Position numbers and translations under genes: made by a program
Assembly (NCBI RefSeq): GCF_021916785.1
Contig: NZ_JAKCFC010000003.1
Coordinates: 744,001 to 808,000 of the forward strand
Reading direction: 5' to 3'
Origin: Mycolicibacterium lacusdiani
GTDB lineage: Bacteria > Actinomycetota > Actinomycetes > Mycobacteriales > Mycobacteriaceae
Length of the DNA stretch: 64,000 bases
Notes under the pieces: model-generated
Database searches by the model: none
What the model was told of the DNA's origin: nothing
The model's input: the letters and a program-made list of their open reading frames with translations, nothing else
Part shown: piece by piece, positions 1 through 8,826 of the stretch
How the letters are laid out: every line of letters starts with the position of its first letter
How positions within the stretch are numbered: position 1 is the first letter of the stretch

Positions 1-1
1 C

Positions 2-787
2 GAGTCCGTTCAGATCGACGTGCCCGAGGAGTTGACCATCGAGGGCCGCGGCGGCTTCTACGAGTCGACCGGGTGCTTCCGCGACATGATCTCCACTCAC
101 CTGTGCCAGGTACTGGGGTTCGTCGCGATGGAGGCGCCGGTGCACCTCGACGAGGCCTCGGTGCGCAACGAGAAGTCCAAGGTGTTCGCCGCGATGCGAC
201 CGCTGGACCCCAAGCGCGTCGTGTTCGGCCAGTACGAGGGGTACCGCGAGGAGGAGGGCGTCGACGACGACTCGGAGGTCGAGACGTACGTCGCGCTGGA
301 GGCGTTCGTGGACACCGAACGCTGGCAGGGCGTTCCGTTCTACCTGCGCACCGGCAAGGCGCTCGCGGCCACGCGCCGCACCGTCACGCTCACGTTCCGC
401 ACTCCCCCCGCGGGCAGGTTCGGCGAACAGGCACCGAACCGGCTGGTGCTCGAGCTGACCGACGACCCCGAGTTCGGCGTGCACCTGCGGACCAAGCGGC
501 CCGGTCCCGATCTCGAGATGATGCCGCTGGACTTCCACGTCGCGATCGCCGACGAGGACACCGAGGGCACGCCGCTGGAGGCCTACGAGCGACTGCTCCT
601 CGACGTGATGCGCGGCGACCAAACGCTCTTCACGCGTGCCGACGAGGTGGACCGGCTGTGGGAGGTCTGCCAGCCGGTACTCGACGCACCGCCGAATCCG
701 CTGCCCTACGAACGCGGTTCGTGGGGCCCCGCCGAGGCGCTGGAGATGCCCGGCGGGACCGGGTGGTGGCTACCAGATGGCTCGTGA
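2..787 (+). CDS. zwf: glucose-6-phosphate 1-dehydrogenase, C-terminal part (5' end outside window)
   Basis: Oxidises glucose 6-phosphate to 6-phosphogluconolactone with NAD(P)+, the first step of the oxidative pentose phosphate pathway, in the cytosol. About 261 residues are visible. They include the C-terminal domain segment YLRTGKAL, which matches the family's R-TGK region, the preceding FGQYEGY region, and an end rich in Trp and Pro. The reading frame is open from base 2, so the N-terminal Rossmann domain lies upstream of the window. The stop overlaps the start of the GH15 gene by 11 nt, so the two are probably co-transcribed. Family assignment is firm. Which of the several mycobacterial zwf paralogues this is cannot be told. 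Confidence 0.93.
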   Translation, partial: ESVQIDVPEELTIEGRGGFYESTGCFRDMISTHLCQVLGFVAMEAPVHLDEASVRNEKSKVFAAMRPLDPKRVVFGQYEGYREEEGVDDDSEVETYVALEAFVDTERWQGVPFYLRTGKALAATRRTVTLTFRTPPAGRFGEQAPNRLVLELTDDPEFGVHLRTKRPGPDLEMMPLDFHVAIADEDTEGTPLEAYERLLLDVMRGDQTLFTRADEVDRLWEVCQPVLDAPPNPLPYERGSWGPAEALEMPGGTGWWLPDGS

Positions 788-2618
788 CTGGCTGGCGATC
801 TCGCAGCACGGCCTGATCGGCGATCTGCGGACCTGCGCGCTCGTCGGCACCGACGGCACGATCGACTGGTTCTGCGCACCGCGGTTCGACTCCGCCAGCG
901 TGTTCGGCGCCATCCTCGACCCGGATCAGGGCGGCAGCTGGAGCCTGGCGCCGACGTGCGAGGTCTCCCGCACCCAGCAGTTCTACTTCCCCGACACCGC
1001 GGTGCTCATCACCCGGTTCCTCACCGACGACGGCGTCGCGGAGATCCACGACTTCATGCCCGTGCTCGGCGAGGGCGACCCCGAGCACCGGCAGCGGCTG
1101 GTCCGCAGGGTCAGCGGCGTGCGCGGCACCATCCGGATGCACATGACGCTCGACGCCCGCCCCGACTACGGCAGGCAGCGGTGCCGCGCCGAGGAGGCCG
1201 GCGACGGCGTGCTCGTCACCGGTGACGGCGTACGCCTCGGGCTGGTCTCGTCGACGGCGTTGACGATCGACGAGGGCGACGACAACACCCGCGTGACCGC
1301 CGACGTCGAATTGAGCAGGGGCGACACGGCATTGTTCGTGCTGGAGGTGCTCGGCGACGGCGACGACCCATCCTCGAACACCATGGACATGACCGACTCT
1401 CTGCTCGGCGCCACCACGACGTTCTGGCGAAAGTGGCTGTCCCAGTCGCGCTACAGCGGGCGGTGGCGGGAGATGGTGCACCGCTCGGCCATCACGCTCA
1501 AGCTGCTGACTCACGAACCGACCGGCGCGATCATCGCTGCGCCAACGACCAGCCTGCCGGAACTCATTGGTGGCGAGCGGAATTGGGATTACCGCTACGT
1601 GTGGGTCCGGGATGCGGGCTTCGTCCTGTACGCGCTGCTGCGGCTCGGCTTCACCGGCGAGGCGCGGGCGTTCACCGGCTGGCTCTCCAAGCGGATCGGC
1701 CGGGAACACCGCCCGCCGAACGACGAGGACGAACTCGGTCCGCTGCGCGTGCTCTACGACATCGACGGCAACATTCCCGGCGCGGAGATCGAACTCGATC
1801 ACCTACGCGGCTACCGTGATTCGAAGCCGGTACGGGTCGGCAACGCCGCGGTCGGTCAGCTGCAGCTCGACATCTACGGCGAACTGATCGACTCGGTCTA
1901 CCTGTTCGACAAGTACGGTCCCGGCATCAGCGACGACGCCTGGCACGACGTCGTCGAGGTCGTGGACTGGGTGATGCAGAACTGGGACCGCGATGACGCC
2001 AGCATGTGGGAGGCGCGCGGCGAGATCCGGCCGTACACCGTCTCCCGGCTGATGTGCTGGGTGGCGTTGGAGCGCACCATCCGCATCGCCCGCCAGCGCG
2101 GGCTACCTGGCGACATCCTCGCGTGGTCGCGGGTTCGCGACGAGATCTACGAGCGCATCATGTCCAAGTGCTGGAACGCCGACCTGCAGACGTTCACGCA
2201 GGTCGAGGGCGGCTCGGAACTCGACGCGGGGGTGCTGCTCATGCCGATGGTCAAGTTCCTCTCCCCCGCCGACCCGAAGTTCCTCTCCACGCTCGAGGCG
2301 GTGGAGAACGAACTCGTGACTGACAGCCTGGTGTTCCGGTACACCCCGGAGAGCGACGGCCTCGACGGCGAGGAGGGCACGTTCTCGCTGTGCTCGTTCT
2401 GGTACGTCGAGGCACTCACCCGGGCGGGCAGGCTCGACGACGCGCAACTGGCGCTGGAGAAGATGTTCACCTACGCCAATCACGTCGGCCTATATGCCGA
2501 ACAGGTGAGCGCAACCGGCGATCAGGTTGGAAACTTCCCACAGGCGTTCACGCACTTCTCACTCATCAGCGCGGCGATCAACCTCGACCGTGCACTCGAC
2601 AAGGGGACGACTCGATGA
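777..2618 (+). CDS. glycoside hydrolase family 15 protein (trehalase/glucoamylase type)
   Basis: A 613-residue cytosolic (alpha/alpha)6-barrel glycosidase of the GH15 family. That family includes mycobacterial trehalase, which splits trehalose to glucose, and glucoamylases. The N-terminus LIGDLRTCALVGTDGTIDW is the usual start of bacterial GH15 proteins. GERNWDYRYVWVRDAGF lies near residue 265, WEARGEIRPYTVSRLMCW near residue 410, and SLCSFWYVEAL near residue 535; together these form the conserved substrate site. The frame is open further upstream, but ATG 777 gives the family N-terminus and an 11-nt overlap with zwf, so it is preferred. Glucose released here could feed zwf after phosphorylation. 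The substrate (trehalose or another alpha-glucoside) is inferred. Confidence 0.88.
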   Translation: MARDWLAISQHGLIGDLRTCALVGTDGTIDWFCAPRFDSASVFGAILDPDQGGSWSLAPTCEVSRTQQFYFPDTAVLITRFLTDDGVAEIHDFMPVLGEGDPEHRQRLVRRVSGVRGTIRMHMTLDARPDYGRQRCRAEEAGDGVLVTGDGVRLGLVSSTALTIDEGDDNTRVTADVELSRGDTALFVLEVLGDGDDPSSNTMDMTDSLLGATTTFWRKWLSQSRYSGRWREMVHRSAITLKLLTHEPTGAIIAAPTTSLPELIGGERNWDYRYVWVRDAGFVLYALLRLGFTGEARAFTGWLSKRIGREHRPPNDEDELGPLRVLYDIDGNIPGAEIELDHLRGYRDSKPVRVGNAAVGQLQLDIYGELIDSVYLFDKYGPGISDDAWHDVVEVVDWVMQNWDRDDASMWEARGEIRPYTVSRLMCWVALERTIRIARQRGLPGDILAWSRVRDEIYERIMSKCWNADLQTFTQVEGGSELDAGVLLMPMVKFLSPADPKFLSTLEAVENELVTDSLVFRYTPESDGLDGEEGTFSLCSFWYVEALTRAGRLDDAQLALEKMFTYANHVGLYAEQVSATGDQVGNFPQAFTHFSLISAAINLDRALDKGTTR

Positions 2619-3241
2619 CCAGTACCGCTCAACTCGAACGCGCAGCACTCGTCGACACCATGCGCGGCGTCGGCCCGGACCACCCCACCCTCTGTGGTGA
2701 CTGGACCACCCGAGATCTGGCCGCGCATCTGGTGATTCGCGAGCGACGCGTGGACGCCGCGCCCGGCATCCTGATCCCGAAGTTCGCCGGGTACACGGAG
2801 CGGGTGCAGACGCAGGTCGCCGCCGAGACCGACTGGGACGAGCTGCTGGAACTCGTCCGGTCGGGTCCGCCGACGCTGTCGCCGTTCAAGCTGCTCGATC
2901 CGCTGATCAACGTGACCGAGATGTTCATCCACCACGAGGACGTGCGGCGCGCGGCGACCGGCTGGGAGCCCCGCCGCCTCGACGACTCGGTCTCGGCGGG
3001 GTTGGCCCGCAACGTCTCGTTGATGTCGCGCCTGCTGATGGCAAAGGCGCCCGCCCACGTGACGCTGCGCACGACCGACGGCAAGACCCTGGCCAACCTC
3101 GGCAAGGGACCGACGGTCGTGATCACCGGTGAACCGCTGGAGCTCCTGCTGTTCCTCTCCGGCCGCGACGAGGTTCGGCTGACGTTCTCCGGCGACGACG
3201 ACGCGGTGGCTGCGGTCCGCGAGAACCGCGGCGGGCTGTAG
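2615..3241 (+). CDS. TIGR03085-type DinB/mycothiol-dependent isomerase-like protein
   Basis: A 208-residue protein. Its N-terminal half looks like the four-helix DinB/MDMPI domain: LCGDWTTRDLAAHLVIRE at residues 28-45, then a second metal-site segment MFIHHEDVRRA near residue 108. The His of AAHL and the HH-D-R pair are the expected metal ligands. The start ATG overlaps the GH15 stop as ATGA, which indicates translational coupling. Proteins of this family are presumed mycothiol-dependent transferases or isomerases, but the substrate is unknown. No signal peptide or membrane segment is seen. Confidence 0.8.
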   Translation: MTSTAQLERAALVDTMRGVGPDHPTLCGDWTTRDLAAHLVIRERRVDAAPGILIPKFAGYTERVQTQVAAETDWDELLELVRSGPPTLSPFKLLDPLINVTEMFIHHEDVRRAATGWEPRRLDDSVSAGLARNVSLMSRLLMAKAPAHVTLRTTDGKTLANLGKGPTVVITGEPLELLLFLSGRDEVRLTFSGDDDAVAAVRENRGGL

Positions 3242-3242
3242 G

Positions 3243-3297
3243 CCGGGGATAGGCCTCGGCGGGCAGGAGCGCAGCGACCCGGGGATAGGCTCAGCAC
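3243..3297 (+). promoter_or_regulatory. leaderless promoter region with 12-bp direct repeat
   Basis: CCGGGGATAGGC occurs twice, at 3243-3254 and 3279-3290. The second copy runs into TAGGCT at 3286-3291, a TANNNT -10 box placed 6 nt before ATG 3298. This spacing is typical of mycobacterial leaderless transcripts, and no Shine-Dalgarno is present. The upstream repeat may be a duplicated promoter core. Confidence 0.5.
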
Positions 3298-4230
3298 ATG
3301 GACTTCCGCGTATTCGTAGAACCACAGCAGGGCGCCACGTACGGTGATCAACTCGCCGTCGCCCAGGCCGCAGAGTCACTCGGATACTCCGCGTTCTTCC
3401 GGTCCGACCACTACCTCGCGATGAGCGGCGACGGCCTGCCCGGGCCGACGGACTCATGGGTCACGCTCGGCGGCATCGCCCGCGAGACGTCGACGATCCG
3501 CCTCGGCACGATGGTCACCTCGGCCACGTTCCGCCACCCCGGCGTGCTGGCGATCTCGGTGGCGCAGGTCGACGAGATGAGCGGTGGGCGTGTCGAACTC
3601 GGCCTCGGCGCGGGGTGGTTCGAAGCCGAGCACCAGGCCTACGCGATCCCGTTCCCGCCGCTCGGCGAGCGCTTCGACCGACTCGGCGAGCAACTCGACA
3701 TCCTCACCGGCATGTGGAGCACCCCGGTCGGCGAGACGTACGACTTCTTCGGCACCCACTACCAGGTGAGTGAGTCGCCTGCGCTGCCGAAACCCGCGCA
3801 GTCACCCGCGCCGCCGATCGTCATCGGTGGCGGCGGGCCCAAGCGCACGCCTGCGCTGACGGCAAAGTACGCCGACGAGTTCAACATGCCGTTCGCGTCG
3901 CTGGAGGCGCTGACGGCGCAGTACGAGCGCGTCGCGACGGCGGTCGCCGATGCCGGCAGGGCCGAGGATTCGCTGACCTACTCGGCCGCGTTCGTGCTGT
4001 GCGCGGGTCGCGACGAGCAGGACGTCGCACGGCGCGCCGACGCGATCGGCCGCGAGGTCGACGAGCTGCGCGAGAACTCTCCGCTGGCGGGGACGGCGGG
4101 TGAGATCGTGGACCGTCTCGGCTCGTTCATCGACGCCGGCGTGCAACGGGTGTATCTGCAGACCCTCGACATGTCCGACCTCGACCACCTCGAGTTCTTC
4201 GCCTCCGACGTCGTCGGCCAGTTGATCTGA
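3298..4230 (+). CDS. LLM class F420-dependent oxidoreductase
   Basis: A 310-residue luciferase-like (TIM barrel) oxidoreductase. Mycobacterial members usually use coenzyme F420 rather than FMN. It shows the family pattern: a starting beta strand MDFRVFVEPQQ, FRSDHY near residue 40, LGTMVTSATFRHPGVLA near residue 68, GRVELGLGAGWFEAEH near residue 98, and PPIVIGGGGPKRTPALTAKYAD near residue 175. Length is normal. It stands alone, with a leaderless promoter in front and a small membrane protein gene 40 nt downstream. The substrate is unknown. Confidence 0.87.
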   Translation: MDFRVFVEPQQGATYGDQLAVAQAAESLGYSAFFRSDHYLAMSGDGLPGPTDSWVTLGGIARETSTIRLGTMVTSATFRHPGVLAISVAQVDEMSGGRVELGLGAGWFEAEHQAYAIPFPPLGERFDRLGEQLDILTGMWSTPVGETYDFFGTHYQVSESPALPKPAQSPAPPIVIGGGGPKRTPALTAKYADEFNMPFASLEALTAQYERVATAVADAGRAEDSLTYSAAFVLCAGRDEQDVARRADAIGREVDELRENSPLAGTAGEIVDRLGSFIDAGVQRVYLQTLDMSDLDHLEFFASDVVGQLI

Positions 4231-4256
4231 CCCGGCACGTACGGCGAGGTCGCGGC

Positions 4257-4262
4257 TACTAT
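4257..4262 (+). promoter_or_regulatory. -10 box (TACTAT) of a leaderless transcript
   Basis: TACTAT ends 8 nt before GTG 4271. This favours that GTG over the in-frame GTG at 4265, because the transcript would begin at or next to the start codon. Confidence 0.45.
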
Positions 4263-4270
4263 CGGTGCCC

Positions 4271-4699
4271 GTGACCGAACCCGCGTGGCACGAGCGCACC
4301 TCGACGCTCCTCGCCGCGAGCGTCGGGGCCGTCGCCGTCATCGCCGTCGTGTACTTCCTCATCTCTGCGCTGGTTCGCGATTCCGACGATCCGGGGCCCG
4401 CGCAGCAGTACTTCACCGACACCACCACCTCGGGCAGCCGCACCCCCTCGTCGGGGTCGGCGACGACCACCACCGGCACGGTGACCAGCACGAGCCCGCC
4501 GATGACGACCGACATCAACGACCCGAACGCCCCGCCGACACCCCCAACGTCGGGTACGGAGACCTCGGGCACGGAGACGTCACCGGGTGAGCCCAGCACG
4601 ACGACGCGAACCCCGCGTACGACCGATGATGACGATCCGACCACTACCCGGTCACGTCCTCGCCTCAACGAGACCAGGACGCTGTACCCGCGCCCGTGA
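4271..4699 (+). CDS. small membrane protein with Thr/Ser-rich external tail
   Basis: A 142-residue protein with no recognised family. After about 12 residues there is one hydrophobic segment (LLAASVGAVAVIAVVYFLISALV, written here in parts: LLAASVGAVAVIAV then VYFLISALV). A low-complexity tail rich in Thr, Ser, Pro and Asp follows and is probably outside the membrane. The layout resembles the next gene and the gene at 42.3 kb. GTG 4271 is chosen because of the leaderless -10 box; GTG 4265 is the alternative. Function unknown; a cell-envelope role is only inferred from the topology. Confidence 0.6.
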   Translation: MTEPAWHERTSTLLAASVGAVAVIAVVYFLISALVRDSDDPGPAQQYFTDTTTSGSRTPSSGSATTTTGTVTSTSPPMTTDINDPNAPPTPPTSGTETSGTETSPGEPSTTTRTPRTTDDDDPTTTRSRPRLNETRTLYPRP

Positions 4700-4715
4700 C
4701 GGTCACCCCGCGCCC

Positions 4716-4721
4716 TACCAT
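4716..4721 (+). promoter_or_regulatory. -10 box (TACCAT) of a leaderless transcript
   Basis: TACCAT ends 8 nt before ATG 4730. No ribosome binding site precedes the gene, which supports ATG 4730 rather than ATG 4724 as the start. Confidence 0.45.
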
Positions 4722-4729
4722 CGATGGTC

Positions 4730-5320
4730 ATGACGCGTAGCGGACCTCCCGACGACCCGAACCAAGCCTCAGGCGACGACCCGACCCAGTACGCGAGTTA
4801 CGGCAACCAGGGTTACGGCGATCAGGCCTACGCCAACTACCAGGGTGGCGAGCCGACGGGACCCTACGAGCAGTATCAGACCGGTGCCCAGTACGAGCCC
4901 GTGCCGGAGCCCGAGACGCCGTGGTACCGCAAGCCCGGCCCGCTGGTCGCTCTCGGCGCCGTGGCCGCGCTGCTGGTCGCGGCGATCGTCTACCTGGCCA
5001 TCAACCTCGCCGACGACGACTCCACGACCACCGACGTCACCACGACGACGATCACGTCGGAGACCTCGTCTGCGGGCGTCGCCCCGGAACCGTCCGGCAC
5101 CGAGACCGTGACGCAGTCGCCGTCGACCTCGGCTGAGACCTCGGCACCGCCGACGACCACGACGACGACCACTGCGCCGCCGACGACGACCACGACCACG
5201 ACGCCGCCCAGCACTAGCACCAGCACGAGTACCAGTACGAGCACCAGCACCGTCACCGAGACCAGCACGGCGACCCAGACGGTCACCGAGTCGGAGCCGA
5301 CGCCCGCCGGCCAGCCCTGA
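4730..5320 (+). CDS. single-pass membrane protein, PWYRKP anchor plus Thr-rich tail
   Basis: A 196-residue protein in three parts. Residues 1-60 are rich in Gly, Tyr, Gln and Pro with NYGDQ/YQ-like repeats and are probably cytosolic. PWYRKPGP then leads into one membrane segment at about residues 67-90. The rest is a tail of Thr, Ser and Val runs (TTTTTT, STSTST), presumably outside. The PWYRKP-membrane-Thr-rich order recurs in the Hsp70-like proteins at 11 kb and 63 kb and in the 42.3-kb gene. The tail ends 6 nt from the convergent iniC stop. Function unknown. Confidence 0.65.
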   Translation: MTRSGPPDDPNQASGDDPTQYASYGNQGYGDQAYANYQGGEPTGPYEQYQTGAQYEPVPEPETPWYRKPGPLVALGAVAALLVAAIVYLAINLADDDSTTTDVTTTTITSETSSAGVAPEPSGTETVTQSPSTSAETSAPPTTTTTTTAPPTTTTTTTPPSTSTSTSTSTSTSTVTETSTATQTVTESEPTPAGQP

Positions 5321-5326
5321 GGCGGG

Positions 5327-6820
5327 TCAGCGGCGCTGGGCCGCGTACTCCGCGACCAGCGCCTCGGCGCTGCGCACCGCGGCCCGGCACGCCCGCGTGG
5401 TGAACGGATCGTTGAGCGGGTGGTCGGCGCGGCGCCGCCATCGTTGCGCGGCGGCGAACGCGGCGCGCGGCCCGTCATAGGGCGTGTCGGGCTGTAGTCC
5501 GAGCCGGCTGGCCGGGTCGGTGCCCGATCCGCCGATGATGCGCCGCAGCGAGGCCATCTCCTCGTCGTTGAGCGTCGTCGGCCGCGACCGCAGCGCGCTG
5601 AGCAGGCGAAGCTCCTCGAAGGCGTGCGTGTCGGCCAGGAGCGGGTCGATGTCGGCCACGATGTACGGCGTCGCGTAGATCGGGTGGGCCTCGACGAAGC
5701 GGCGCAGTGACACCAGCGCGGTGTGCGCCTTGAGCAGATCCGAGCGCTGCGCGAACTGCTGGTCGATGACGTCGCGCAGCGCGACGAGGCCGCTGCGCTC
5801 GAGCAGTTCGTCGGCCAGCGCCACCGAGTCACTGATCCCCGCCCGCAGCACGGCGATCGAGATGCGGATGCCGAACATGCCGAACCGTTCCAGCAGCGCT
5901 GCCCGCGTCGCGGCGTCCACCGGCAGCTGGCTGTCCTCGCGGACGAAGCGGTCGGCCGACAGCATCGCCTTGTTCAGCTCGGTCGCGTCGACCCCGGCGA
6001 GTTTCTCGAGCGCCACGAACTCGCTCTGGCGCAGTGTCCGCGCGGTCAGCGCCAGCAGCCCGGACACGGGCACCACGGCCTGGCAGATGCCGGTCTTGTC
6101 CATCTCGGCGGTGAAGCGGGTGGCGACGTCCTTCGCCGAGAGCATCGCGTCGATGCGGCCCGCCCCGATCTCGTCGGCGCGCGACGCCACGCCGATGACG
6201 CCGAGGGCGCCCGAGGCGCCGCCGACCAGCGTGCCGATCTGCTTGAGCAGTGCGATGTCCGCGGCGTTGAGGGTGCGTAGCAGGAACACGACGGCGTCGA
6301 CGCGCGGGACGCCGTCCTCGGGCACCAGCAGGCGCAGCGTCCGCTCGGAGACGTCGCGGTTCAGCGACGACGTGCCGGGGGTGTCGATGATGGTGGCGTC
6401 GATCAGTTCTGCGGCAGGCCACTCCACGTCGAGGTCGAACACCTCGGCCGGGTCGAGCCGGGTGAAGTCGAACGTCAGACCGCGATCGCGGGGATCACGG
6501 GTGATCGGCACGTTCGTCCGGCGCCCGCCGCGGTGGTTCGCCGTGACCCTCGGGGTGGGGCCGTTGCGGAACCAGGTGACGATGCGCGTGGCCTCGGTGG
6601 CGTCAGTCGGCGCGATCTCCTCGCCGACGAGTGCGTTCACCAGCGTGGACTTGCCGGCCTTGAGCGTGCCCGCGAGCGCGATCCGGATCGGCTGGTTGAG
6701 CCGTCGGCCGATCCAGTCGAGTTCGTCGTGAATGTCGGGGCGGTGTTGGTACGCCGGGTCCGATCGGTACGCCTGCACGGTCCCGGCCAAGATCGCGCGC
6801 ACCCGATCGCTCGTGCTCAT
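5327..6820 (-). CDS. iniC: isoniazid-inducible dynamin-like GTPase IniC
   Basis: A 497-residue dynamin-like GTPase, third gene of the iniBAC operon. In M. tuberculosis this operon is induced by cell-wall inhibitors such as isoniazid and ethambutol. The G1 loop AGTLKAGKST is near residue 50, switch I is around TEATRIVTW, the G3 motif DTPGTSS is near residue 148, and a G4-like SRADE is near residue 210. The C-terminal half is helical, without the clear long hydrophobic segment seen in IniA. The start ATG lies 48 nt downstream of iniA. With IniA it is thought to remodel or repair the plasma membrane; the IniA pairing is from the literature, not from this sequence. Confidence 0.92.
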   Translation of the reverse strand: MSTSDRVRAILAGTVQAYRSDPAYQHRPDIHDELDWIGRRLNQPIRIALAGTLKAGKSTLVNALVGEEIAPTDATEATRIVTWFRNGPTPRVTANHRGGRRTNVPITRDPRDRGLTFDFTRLDPAEVFDLDVEWPAAELIDATIIDTPGTSSLNRDVSERTLRLLVPEDGVPRVDAVVFLLRTLNAADIALLKQIGTLVGGASGALGVIGVASRADEIGAGRIDAMLSAKDVATRFTAEMDKTGICQAVVPVSGLLALTARTLRQSEFVALEKLAGVDATELNKAMLSADRFVREDSQLPVDAATRAALLERFGMFGIRISIAVLRAGISDSVALADELLERSGLVALRDVIDQQFAQRSDLLKAHTALVSLRRFVEAHPIYATPYIVADIDPLLADTHAFEELRLLSALRSRPTTLNDEEMASLRRIIGGSGTDPASRLGLQPDTPYDGPRAAFAAAQRWRRRADHPLNDPFTTRACRAAVRSAEALVAEYAAQRR

Positions 6821-6868
6821 ATCGCGCTACCCCGAAGTTCTCCCCTGTGACGTTGCCGGTTCACCAGC

Positions 6869-8728
6869 CTAGGTGCCGACGGGTGCGGGACTCGGCCCGG
6901 TCGCCCGGGTCGACAACTTCTCCGCGTGTTCGGTGACCTGACGCAGGATGTTGAGCTGACGTTCGAGTTCGCGCACGCGTGCGCCGCGCTCGTTCTCCTC
7001 GAGCTTCGCCGCGGCGAGGGTGGCCTGCAGCGATTCGCTCAGCGAGCGGTTGGCCTGGTTCGCGATCTCGCGGTAGTGGTCGCGCAGCTGGCGCTGGATT
7101 CCCTTGAGCCGGTCGCGGGATTCCTTGGTGACGACGAAGGACACGTCGTCGACGAAGCGGCGCATGTTGTTCTTGGCCTCGCTGCGCACCCGCAGCATGC
7201 GGTTGTCCATGTCGTCCTTGTAGGCCTTGCGGCCCAGCAGGGCGCCGGCTCCGATCGACAGCGGGTTGAACATGCCGAGACCGGCGAACGTCGTCAGCAT
7301 GCCGAACATCATCACGCCGCCGAACGATCCACGCATGCCCGAGACCACCCGGTCGCCGGCACGTACGGGCTTGGCTTCGAGCCGCGAGACCGACTTCAGC
7401 TCCCCGAAGCCCTCGCCCATCTCGCGGGCGTCGATGCGCGGCATGTCGATGGCGTCGATGCCTGCCTGCATGAAGACCCGGGCCACTTCGTCGGCGAGCA
7501 CCTCGGCGCGTTGGTACGCCCAGACGAAGTTGTCACCGACGGCCGTGGCGACGGCGTTCTCGAGTTCGGACCCGATCTCGGCCCAGTGCTGCGTCGGATC
7601 GCAGTCGTCGATGACCTTCTCGGTGTACTGGGTGATCGCCCGGAACCGGCCGCGCAGATCGTGTTCGACGTCGGCGGTCAGGTCGGAGATGCCGTCGTTG
7701 AGCACCTGCTGCCACAGCGCGGTGTGCGCCATCGCCTCCTGGGCGTCGCGCTTGCGCTGCTCGAGGTCCGCGGTGAGCCGCTCCCGCTCGGAGGGATCGT
7801 TGATCGACGCCAGCTCGGAGCTGACGGCGAGCGTCAGATGCTCGGCGGCCGAACGCACTTCGGTCAGCACCTGGTCGCGGACGCGGTCGTTCTCCCGCGA
7901 CAGCACCTTCTCGCTGAGGAACTTCACGATGGCCGGGAAGTTCGACTCCTCGTTGAGCTCCTTGTCGTTCAGCGAGATGGCATGACTGCGCAGCACCGCG
8001 GAGACCGGCACGATCGGGGTGTCGATGCCGGCGCGGCGCAGGTGTGCGACGTTGGCGTCGACGATCTCGCGCCAGTGCGGGTAGAGATCGGTCTTGGTCG
8101 CGAGAATCGTTGCCAACGGACAGATCTCGAGCGCCTGCCGGATGAAGGTCATCTCGGGCTCGATGAACTCCTGGCTGGTGTCGCTGACCATCAGGAGCGC
8201 GTCGGCGTCGGGCAGCAGACCCAGCGTCGACGCCAGGTGCGGCTGGCCGTGACCGCCGACGCCCGGGGTGTCGACGAAGGCCAGCCCGTTCTTCAGCAGT
8301 GGGCTGGGGGCGGTGACCTCGACGCGCAGCACCTCCCTGCCGCCGGCTTCCGGTGCCCGGCGCAGGTCCGTCTGGACCCGGGACGGCGGGATCGGGATCA
8401 CCTCGGGCTCTTCGCCGTCGCCGTTGGAGACGACGATCTGCGCGGTCGCCTGCTCACCGAACGACACGACGGTCGCCAGGACGGTGGTCTCGTCGTCGCC
8501 GACGCGGGCGACGGGCACGTTCAGCAGCGAGTTGAGCAGCTGGCTCTTGCCCTGCTTGAGCTGACCGGCGATCACCACCCGGATCTGCGGGTCGGAGATC
8601 CGAACCTTCGCACGGCCGAGGCGCTCGACGAGATCGCCACGGTCGTAGGCAGCGGCGATCTTGGTGCTGTGGTCGATCAGCTCGACGATGACCTTGACCG
8701 GTCTTGCCGGTGGGTTCGCTTGCGTCAT
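6869..8728 (-). CDS. iniA: isoniazid-inducible dynamin-like GTPase IniA
   Basis: A 619-residue dynamin-like protein, close to the family's usual 600-640 residues. The G1 loop AGQLKQGKSQ is near residue 55, DTPGVGGHG near residue 152, and TKTDLYPHW near residue 210. A predicted membrane-inserting hydrophobic loop (VMMFGMLTTFAGLGMFNPLS) lies near residue 475. Long helices follow, including a coiled-coil-like end (ENERGARVRELERQLNILRQ). IniA is known to bind and fission membranes and to contribute to tolerance of cell-wall drugs. The iniB stop lies 98 nt upstream, and the gap contains a strong hairpin that may reduce read-through from iniB. Confidence 0.93.
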   Translation of the reverse strand: MTQANPPARPVKVIVELIDHSTKIAAAYDRGDLVERLGRAKVRISDPQIRVVIAGQLKQGKSQLLNSLLNVPVARVGDDETTVLATVVSFGEQATAQIVVSNGDGEEPEVIPIPPSRVQTDLRRAPEAGGREVLRVEVTAPSPLLKNGLAFVDTPGVGGHGQPHLASTLGLLPDADALLMVSDTSQEFIEPEMTFIRQALEICPLATILATKTDLYPHWREIVDANVAHLRRAGIDTPIVPVSAVLRSHAISLNDKELNEESNFPAIVKFLSEKVLSRENDRVRDQVLTEVRSAAEHLTLAVSSELASINDPSERERLTADLEQRKRDAQEAMAHTALWQQVLNDGISDLTADVEHDLRGRFRAITQYTEKVIDDCDPTQHWAEIGSELENAVATAVGDNFVWAYQRAEVLADEVARVFMQAGIDAIDMPRIDAREMGEGFGELKSVSRLEAKPVRAGDRVVSGMRGSFGGVMMFGMLTTFAGLGMFNPLSIGAGALLGRKAYKDDMDNRMLRVRSEAKNNMRRFVDDVSFVVTKESRDRLKGIQRQLRDHYREIANQANRSLSESLQATLAAAKLEENERGARVRELERQLNILRQVTEHAEKLSTRATGPSPAPVGT

Positions 8729-8773
8729 GGTGTCTCTTCCCCTGCCTGCGTCAGGCCAACGGTAAACGCACGA

Positions 8774-8803
8774 ACTGGCGGGAACCTCGTGGTTCCCGCC
8801 AGT
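8774..8803 (-). terminator. perfect hairpin between iniB and iniA (attenuator or processing site)
   Basis: ACTGGCGGGAACC at 8774-8786 and its exact complement at 8791-8803 surround a TCGT loop, giving a 13-bp GC-rich stem. No U-tract follows, as is common in mycobacteria. It lies inside the ini operon, so it may partly stop transcription or stabilise the upstream iniB message. Confidence 0.6.
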
Positions 8804-8826
8804 CGTGGATCATGCGTCGGTCTCGA

